From NCBI GenBank assembly GCA_018110855.1, contig JAGBFZ010000113.1:1-7415 (forward strand): 7,415 bases of DNA, read 5' to 3'. Numbering within the stretch: the stretch's first letter is position 1; every line of letters starts with the position of its first letter. This DNA comes from Oscillospiraceae bacterium. GTDB lineage: Bacteria; Bacillota; Clostridia; Oscillospirales; Ruminococcaceae. Made by a program: the position numbers and the translations under genes. This document shows, in pieces, positions 1 through 4,281 of the stretch. The notes beneath the pieces were generated by a model. The model was not told where the DNA came from, did no database searches, and worked only from the letters and a program-made list of their open reading frames with translations.

Positions 1-476
1 AAGGTGATTTGCTGGATATTGCAAAGATGGGCACTTATTCATGTAATGTCGATGACACGCCAAATCTTCCGTACGGTGTTGAATCGTGGTGTTATGTAAC
101 CATGATTAATTTTGTAAGTTCGGGATATAAACGATATATATGTACCCCGTTCAATTGTCTTAGTTCTTACAATAATACATTGTATTTGGCAAGTGAGGCA
201 GACAAGGACTCCGATGGAAATTTAATTTGGAAAGAACTATCAACAAATCCTGCAAAGTCGGTTCAAGTCGTTGGTACCACAGATAATATAGGCAATTTCA
301 TTCTCTGGAATAGCTCTGAAAATCGTAAGCCTGTTTTTATTACTTTTGCCGACCACTATGTCATTCCGTTCCTGTCAAGCAACGGCAACTATTATGCACA
401 TGTTCTTTCCGCTGCAACAGATGAACAATTGACCGGTACTGCGGTAACTGCTACTGTTTTTTACATTGAAATATAG
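1..476 (+). CDS. Phage tail fibre / receptor-binding protein, C-terminal part (partial at left edge)
   Basis: The reading frame is open to the left edge (first full codon at base 3), so this is the C-terminal 157 residues of a longer gene. A TTG at base 9 is not convincing as a start, because the purine-rich AAGGTGAT directly abuts it with no spacing. The segment DLLDIAKMGTYSC, then NLPYG, CTPFN, LYLA and a W-K-E-L ending, resembles the pyocin-knob repeat found in phage and tailocin fibres. This is pattern recognition, not a search result. The final 75 or so residues are rich in beta-prone and aromatic residues (for example VTATVFYIEI at the C-terminus), as in receptor-binding tips. It is the first of a run of phage genes and lies 12 nt before the next one. 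The stretch looks AT-richer than the genes after it, as variable tips often do. The host receptor cannot be read from the sequence. Confidence 0.7.
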   Translation, partial: GDLLDIAKMGTYSCNVDDTPNLPYGVESWCYVTMINFVSSGYKRYICTPFNCLSSYNNTLYLASEADKDSDGNLIWKELSTNPAKSVQVVGTTDNIGNFILWNSSENRKPVFITFADHYVIPFLSSNGNYYAHVLSAATDEQLTGTAVTATVFYIEI

Positions 477-488
477 GACGGTGTTATT

Positions 489-761
489 TTGATAGTTTAT
501 AAAAATAAACGTTTTTACGGAAATTCCGATCACCCTGATGATGACTGGATCGGCGATGCGGATTTCGTCATTCCCGATGGGTCGGAACTGGCACAGAAAA
601 TCATCGGTCTGTATCCCAATTTCGATTTTGTTTTCGATGATGACGGGAATATTTCCGATGTTATTGAAACAGATCCTGAACCATTGCCGCCTGAACCACC
701 CACAAATGCGGAACTTGCGGCGGCGATCGCAGAGCTTGCGGAGGTGATTTGCAGTGGTTAA
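489..761 (+). CDS. Small acidic phage protein with Pro-rich linker and C-terminal helix
   Basis: This 90-aa protein starts at TTG 489, preceded by an AGGACGGTG stretch five bases upstream. No ATG or GTG start in this frame fits better. Residues 1-62 are acidic and aromatic with no domain I can name. Residues 63-71 form a proline/glutamate linker (DPEPLPPEP), followed by an Ala/Glu-rich helix, TNAELAAAIAELAEVI, at about 72-87. Short proteins of this layout commonly sit between tail-fibre genes and the holin in Firmicutes prophages, but their role is unknown to me. Its last 8 nt overlap the following CD1375-like gene, and its 3' end carries that gene's Shine-Dalgarno, which suggests translational coupling. 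It may be a tail-fibre accessory or assembly protein; this is inferred from position only. Confidence 0.7.
   Translation: MIVYKNKRFYGNSDHPDDDWIGDADFVIPDGSELAQKIIGLYPNFDFVFDDDGNISDVIETDPEPLPPEPPTNAELAAAIAELAEVICSG
740..748 (+). promoter_or_regulatory. Shine-Dalgarno for the 33-aa CD1375-like gene
   Basis: GGAGGTGAT is an essentially complete anti-16S match, placed 5 nt before GTG 754. It lies inside the end of the 90-aa gene. It is the main evidence that the very short ORF downstream is translated and that GTG is its start. Confidence 0.8.
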
Positions 762-855
762 AATTTTTGTTTATCAGATCAGAATGGGTAAAATGACGAT
801 CGATAATGTTCCTGTCAGGTGGCGGGAAGCTGTCAGAAAAGAACTGGAGGATTAA
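754..855 (+). CDS. CD1375-like small phage protein (33 aa)
   Basis: This ORF starts at GTG 754 and ends at TAA 853-855. It reads as an N-terminal VKIFVYQIRMGKMTIDN stretch, then VPVRWREAV and a charged RKELED end. The pattern (short hydrophobic start, I-R/K-x-G-K/L-x-T-I-D-x-V-P, then an R/K-E-x-V-x-x-L helix) is what I recognise from the CD1375 family of tiny phage proteins located next to XkdX-like and holin genes. The function of the family is not known to me. It overlaps the upstream gene by 8 nt and ends one base before the holin start. Its 3' end contains the holin Shine-Dalgarno, so it sits inside a tightly coupled late operon. Small-gene calling usually misses ORFs of this size. An alternative is a non-functional leader that couples translation to the holin. 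Confidence 0.75.
   Translation: MVKIFVYQIRMGKMTIDNVPVRWREAVRKELED
846..850 (+). promoter_or_regulatory. Shine-Dalgarno deciding the holin start
   Basis: GGAGG lies 6 nt before ATG 857. The alternative in-frame ATG at 806 has no such site and would put 17 polar residues in front of the membrane protein, inside the CD1375-like gene. The site therefore supports the shorter holin. Confidence 0.8.
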
Positions 856-856
856 C

Positions 857-1258
857 ATGGACAGATTCACAGAAATTATTAAGATCATTTTCGGCAGCAT
901 AGTTACTGCCGTTTCGGGATTCCTCGGCGGTATGGACGGGATAATGTATGCACTTATTGCGTTCATTACCATTGATTACATAACGGGCGTTGCGGCTGCG
1001 GTCAAACAGAAGAAATTATCCTCTGAGGTGGGTTTCTGGGGCATATTTAAAAAGGTTCTTATTCTTGTTCTGGTGGGCATTGCTAATCTCATTGACAGGT
1101 TTGTGGTGGGAGACGGGGATATGGTCAGGACGGCTATTATCCTTTATTACACGGGCAATGAGGGGATAAGTCTGCTGGAAAATGCGGCTTCCTTCGGTAT
1201 CCCGCTCCCCGATAAGCTGAAGGATATCCTCAGACAGCTAAAGGAGGGCAGTAAATGA
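857..1258 (+). CDS. Phage holin, phage_holin_4 / TcdE-like family
   Basis: This 133-aa membrane protein oligomerises in the cytoplasmic membrane at the end of the lytic cycle and lets the lysozyme reach the wall. Features I recognise from the toxin-secretion/phage-lysis holin family (phage_holin_4, TcdE-like) are several hydrophobic stretches (about residues 8-24, 28-48, 65-83 and a short one near 91-100), the motif DYITG at 40-44 with a following Ala-rich turn and KLSSE, GFWGIFKK at 59-66, and the signature NEGISLLEN at 101-109 followed by G-x-P-x-P. The C-terminus is charged. The length is normal for the family. The start at 857 is set by GGAGG at 846-850. The gene begins one base after the CD1375-like stop and overlaps the lysozyme by ATGA (1255-1258), so holin and endolysin are probably translationally coupled. 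Confidence 0.93.
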   Translation: MDRFTEIIKIIFGSIVTAVSGFLGGMDGIMYALIAFITIDYITGVAAAVKQKKLSSEVGFWGIFKKVLILVLVGIANLIDRFVVGDGDMVRTAIILYYTGNEGISLLENAASFGIPLPDKLKDILRQLKEGSK

Positions 1259-1884
1259 AAAGCTATAACAAGATAATTGATCTTTCCCATCACAATGGCG
1301 CTGTTGATTTTCACAAGGTAAAGGCTGCGGGCATCAACGGAGTCATTCTCAGGACAGGCTTCGGGATCAGTTCCCCAAAGCAGCGGGACAGGCGTTTCGA
1401 GGAGTATTACGAAAAGGCAAAGGCGGCGGGGCTGTATGTGGGGGCATATCATTACAGCTATGCAAAGAATACTGAGGGGGCTGTAAGGGAAGCTGAATTT
1501 ATGCTTGAGATCATAAAAGGCAAGTCCTTTGAGCTGCCTGTTTACGGTGATTTTGAAGAACAGGGAATGCTGCCGAAGGATGTTTGCACCGGGATGGTCA
1601 AGGCGTTCTGCGACAGACTTGAGGCTGCGGGCGCATGGGTCGGTGTTTACAGCTATGACACGTTTTTTAAGGACAATCTGACGGATGATATTCCGAAGAG
1701 ATATACTGCATGGGTGGCAAGGGTGGAAAATATTTTTCCGAAATGCGTTCATGCGGATGATGTGGGAATATGGCAGTATTCATGGAAGGGAAAAATCGGC
1801 GGAATTTCGGGCGATGTTGATATGGACTTCTGTTTCAGGGATTTTCCCGGTTTAATAAAAAAAGCGAATAAGAACAGCTTCTGA
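1255..1884 (+). CDS. GH25 lysozyme (phage endolysin, N-acetylmuramidase)
   Basis: This 209-aa glycoside hydrolase family 25 muramidase cleaves the beta-1,4 bond between MurNAc and GlcNAc in peptidoglycan. Family landmarks are visible in order: IIDLSHHNG at 7-15 (D9 of the active site), V-K-x-x-G at 22-26, the ILRTGFG strand at 31-37, AGLYVGAYHYSYA at 58-70, the catalytic pair in PVYGDFEE (D99 and E101), AWVGVYSY at 127-134, WQYS at 173-176 and the closing VDMD at 188-191. No signal peptide is present, in keeping with holin-dependent release. The protein ends right after the catalytic domain, so there is no SH3, LysM or other wall-binding domain, unlike many Firmicutes endolysins. GGAGGG at 1243-1248 precedes the ATG, which overlaps the holin stop by 4 nt. 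It is the last phage gene before a strong terminator. Confidence 0.95.
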   Translation: MKSYNKIIDLSHHNGAVDFHKVKAAGINGVILRTGFGISSPKQRDRRFEEYYEKAKAAGLYVGAYHYSYAKNTEGAVREAEFMLEIIKGKSFELPVYGDFEEQGMLPKDVCTGMVKAFCDRLEAAGAWVGVYSYDTFFKDNLTDDIPKRYTAWVARVENIFPKCVHADDVGIWQYSWKGKIGGISGDVDMDFCFRDFPGLIKKANKNSF

Positions 1885-1891
1885 TAATAAT

Positions 1892-1939
1892 TCCCCTTAG
1901 TGCAGAAACTTATGGGCACTGCACTAAGGGGATCTTTTT
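1892..1939 (+). terminator. Intrinsic terminator of the phage late operon
   Basis: A perfect 14-bp inverted repeat (TCCCCTTAGTGCAG at 1892-1905 and its complement at 1919-1932) encloses a 13-nt loop and is followed by TCTTTTT at 1933-1939. It begins 7 nt after the lysozyme stop and separates the + strand phage genes from the convergent - strand PPK2 gene. On the other strand the base of the stem is followed only by AATTATTAT, so any back-to-back function would be weaker. Confidence 0.92.
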
Positions 1940-1959
1940 GTATTTGATAAAATCGTATG

Positions 1960-1982
1960 ACCGACTGCTTTTATCCGTCGGT
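1960..1982 (-). terminator. Weak candidate terminator behind the PPK2 gene
   Basis: A 6-bp inverted repeat, ACCGAC (1960-1965) and GTCGGT (1977-1982), with an 11-nt loop lies 17 nt beyond the PPK2 stop. On the - strand it is followed by CATACGATTTTATC, which is only partly T-rich. It may work alone or together with the stem at 1892-1932. The evidence is thin. Confidence 0.3.
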
Positions 1983-1999
1983 TTCGGGCATACTTCCGT

Positions 2000-3484
2000 T
2001 TACTTTTTCTTTTTTTCCTCTTTCAGCCGCTTTTCTACTGCGCTTATGACGATCTGCATTGTCTTTATCCTTGCGAAGAGCTTATCGTTGGCTTCGATAA
2101 CATTCCATGGCGCATACACTGTGGATGTTCGGCGGAGCATTTCATTGACTGCGTCCTCGTAGCTGTCCCATTTTTCTCTGTTTCGCCAGTCTTCATCGGT
2201 TATTTTCCATTGCTTTTCGGGGGTATTCTGACGCTCGGTGAAGCGTCTGAGCTGCTCGTCCTTATCGATCTGAAGCCAGAATTTCACAACTATTGCGCCG
2301 CTGTCGGTAAGTTCCTTTTCAAACTCGTTGATCTCGGCGTATGCTTGCTCGCAGCGTCGGAGCGAGGTAAAGCCTTCTATCTTCTCTACCATTACTCTGC
2401 CGTACCATGTGCGGTCAAATATGGCGATATGCCCCGTTTTTGGAAGATGATTCCAGAAACGCCAGAGATAATGGTGGTTAAGCTCTGTTCTGTCGGGGGC
2501 GGCAATGGGCACTGCCTCATAGCCTCTCGGGTCAAGGGCAGAGGCTATACGCTTGATAGCTCCGCCTTTTCCTGCTGCGTCCCAGCCCTCAAATGCGATT
2601 ATCAGCGGTATCTTCGCCTGATACAGTCTGCTGTGCAGCTTTGCAAGCTCTTTCTGACATTTTTTCAGCTGCTCGACATACTCATCCCCGGGGATAACCT
2701 TTTTATCAAGTGAAATGTCGGCAAGGGCGGGCATGGGCAGCAGGGGGAAATCCTCTGCTGCGGGAGAAAATGTTCTGTCCCCATTAAGCGCATCGGTTAT
2801 TCGGCTGACGATGATGCTGAACATCTGATATCTGGTGAAGGTCTTGTCGGCGGCTTCGATGATATTCCAAGGGGCGTGGGGGGAGTTCGATTTCACAAGC
2901 ATATCATCAAATGCTTCGTAATATTCATCGTAATGCTTATGGCGCTTCTTATCAAGCTCAGTTACTCTCCACTTTGTTTCATCATCGTCACGAAGCTTGT
3001 CAAATCTGCGTTTCTGCTCGTCCTTGCTGATATGCAGAAACAGCTTGATGATAAGATAGCCGTCGTCGCTCAGCTGACGTTCAAAGCTGTTGACGGAGTT
3101 TATTCTGCGGTTATATTCCTCGGAGGATATGTCCTCTTCCATTCGGGCAATTGCCAGCTCCCGGTACCAGCTTCTGTCCATAATGGACATTTTTCCATAT
3201 TCCGGAATGTTGTCCCAGAAACGCTTCAGCAAGGGATATCGCTTTTCAGGCTCGGTTGCGGTGAGAGTAGAATGGACCTTGAAAAATCTTGGATCAAGAT
3301 ACTTTATCATATCCCCGATAAGGCTGCCCTTTCCCGATGCGCTCCAGCCCTCAAACACTACGATAACGGGGAGCTTTTTATCTCTGAGCTGAAGCTGCAG
3401 TCCCGAAAGCGTCTGCCGAAGCTGTGATGTCTTGTCCTTGTAATCGAAATGGTCATTTTTGTTTTTCAGAGCGTTTTCCAACAT
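2000..3484 (-). CDS. pap: Polyphosphate:AMP phosphotransferase (two-domain, class II PPK2)
   Basis: This cytosolic enzyme is expected to transfer phosphate from polyphosphate to AMP, giving ADP. The 494 residues hold two tandem PPK2 kinase domains (about 15-232 and 266-486), the layout of class II PPK2 (PAP). The C-terminal domain is canonical: Walker A GWDAAGKG at 300-307, Y-L-W-R-F-W at 339-344, the DRTWYGR motif at 357-363 and APWNVIEANDK at 458-468. The N-terminal domain keeps the fold marks but differs at key places: GWSASGKG at 46-53 has Ser in place of Asp, and DRSWYRE at 103-109 lacks the Gly of DRxWYGR. This fits the known asymmetry of class II enzymes, in which the C-terminal half is catalytic. 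The start ATG at 3484 has AGGAGG at 3493-3498, 8 nt upstream. The gene has its own promoter at 3547-3575 and appears monocistronic. The C-terminus is a lysine tail. Confidence 0.93.
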   Translation of the reverse strand: MLENALKNKNDHFDYKDKTSQLRQTLSGLQLQLRDKKLPVIVVFEGWSASGKGSLIGDMIKYLDPRFFKVHSTLTATEPEKRYPLLKRFWDNIPEYGKMSIMDRSWYRELAIARMEEDISSEEYNRRINSVNSFERQLSDDGYLIIKLFLHISKDEQKRRFDKLRDDDETKWRVTELDKKRHKHYDEYYEAFDDMLVKSNSPHAPWNIIEAADKTFTRYQMFSIIVSRITDALNGDRTFSPAAEDFPLLPMPALADISLDKKVIPGDEYVEQLKKCQKELAKLHSRLYQAKIPLIIAFEGWDAAGKGGAIKRIASALDPRGYEAVPIAAPDRTELNHHYLWRFWNHLPKTGHIAIFDRTWYGRVMVEKIEGFTSLRRCEQAYAEINEFEKELTDSGAIVVKFWLQIDKDEQLRRFTERQNTPEKQWKITDEDWRNREKWDSYEDAVNEMLRRTSTVYAPWNVIEANDKLFARIKTMQIVISAVEKRLKEEKKKK

Positions 3485-3546
3485 ATCAGCATCCTCCTTT
3501 TTCCGTTTACGTATTTTTCCGAAAATTGCTGAAAAGTCTTTTTATC

Positions 3547-3575
3547 ATTATACTATATTTGTGAAGAAATTTCAA
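3547..3575 (-). promoter_or_regulatory. Near-consensus sigma-A promoter for the PPK2 gene
   Basis: Read on the - strand, TTGAAA (3570-3575) is followed by exactly 17 nt (3553-3569) and a perfect TATAAT (3547-3552). Transcription would start near 3540, giving a leader of about 55 nt before ATG 3484. No operator-like repeat overlaps it, so expression may be constitutive. Confidence 0.85.
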
Positions 3576-3700
3576 GGGCAAAATTACTTTTTCTCCAAAA
3601 AAATCAACGTTAACGCTCTTATTTTCATATAATTATTACAATTGCTGCTATCCTGCTTTTCCAAATATTTCTTTTTTCATAGATAATTTCATCTCCTGCT
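3576..3700 (-). other. AT-rich intergenic region between the GNAT and PPK2 genes
   Basis: This spacer carries no gene I can support. It holds an 8-bp palindrome, CGTTAACG (3608-3615), and oligo-T/A runs. I see no convincing hairpin-plus-T-run terminator for the GNAT gene. A 14-codon frame with an upstream AGGAG (3685-3671 region, - strand) stops almost at once. Confidence 0.5.
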
Positions 3701-4243
3701 TCATTCAAGGAAAGGAAGGGGTTCTTTCGGCTCATCACCTGCATTTCCGAGAGGCTTCTGCATCCATACGATACCCTTCCATTTCCCACGCTTATAACCT
3801 GCATTATAGAAATGCCCCACTTCTTTAAATCCCAATGAATCATGCAGTGCTATGCTTGCATCGTTTGTATCAACTATTACAGCATAGACATATCTGTATC
3901 CCTGTTCGGAAAGTTTTTCCATAAATCTGCTGTAAAGTGCGGTGGCTATCCCCTGACGCCTCGGTGCATCGGGTGCAAGTACGATCGTTGACTCCACATT
4001 CCATTTATATGCGTCATGGGGACGAAGCGGTGCGCCGTATATATACCCAAGCACTTTTCCGTTCTCATCCTCTGCAATATAAAAGGGATATTTTTTCAGC
4101 GTCTTTCTGATCTTTTCCCTGTATTCGGAAACATCGGGATTTTTCTCAGTAAATGTTATATGCTCGCTGTCCACATATGCTCCGTAAATATCATGAACGG
4201 TTTCTGCGTCATCGGGTACTGCTGTTCTTATTCTGAGTTCCAT
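3701..4243 (-). CDS. GNAT N-acetyltransferase, phosphinothricin/YncA type
   Basis: This 180-aa acetyl-CoA-dependent N-acetyltransferase belongs to the group of PAT/Bar and YncA/MnaT. Visible landmarks are the N-terminal IRTAVPDDAETVHDIY helix region at 5-20, YIAEDENGKVLGYIYG at 55-70 (beta strands 2-3), WNVESTIVLAP at 81-91, the acetyl-CoA pyrophosphate loop RRQGIA at 95-100, and TNDASIALHDSLGF at 126-139 followed by G-H-F. Proteins of this group acetylate small amines such as phosphinothricin, methionine sulfoximine or amino-acid analogues, so a detoxification role is possible but the substrate cannot be read from the sequence. The start ATG at 4243 has only a weak purine-rich site (AAGAGAGTG). 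It begins 38 nt after the GH59 stop with no terminator seen between them, so it is probably co-transcribed with GH59. The last 15 or so residues are an acidic/proline tail beyond the usual fold. Confidence 0.9.
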   Translation of the reverse strand: MELRIRTAVPDDAETVHDIYGAYVDSEHITFTEKNPDVSEYREKIRKTLKKYPFYIAEDENGKVLGYIYGAPLRPHDAYKWNVESTIVLAPDAPRRQGIATALYSRFMEKLSEQGYRYVYAVIVDTNDASIALHDSLGFKEVGHFYNAGYKRGKWKGIVWMQKPLGNAGDEPKEPLPFLE

Positions 4244-4281
4244 AATATCACTCTCTTACAAAATCGTTTTTATCTCCGGGA

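Noticed and set aside
806..856. Extended holin start at ATG 806
   Set aside because: No ribosome binding site precedes it and it would add a polar 17-residue lead inside the CD1375-like gene. ATG 857 has GGAGG at proper distance and gives the normal family length.
661..972. 103-codon - strand frame across the small phage genes
   Set aside because: It conflicts with three tightly coupled + strand genes that have good Shine-Dalgarno sites.
1147..1752. 201-codon open frame on the - strand opposite the lysozyme and holin
   Set aside because: It lies fully inside two well-recognised genes on the other strand, has no ribosome binding site and reads as a cysteine- and proline-scattered protein with no family features.
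2876..3427. Open frames on the + strand inside the PPK2 gene (2210-2713, 2876-3427, 3090-3392)
   Set aside because: All are opposite strong PPK2 motifs on the - strand and show no start signals or recognisable domains.
3625..3843. 72-codon - strand frame overlapping the end of the GNAT gene
   Set aside because: It is a shifted frame of the GNAT 3' end continuing into the AT-rich spacer, with no start signal.
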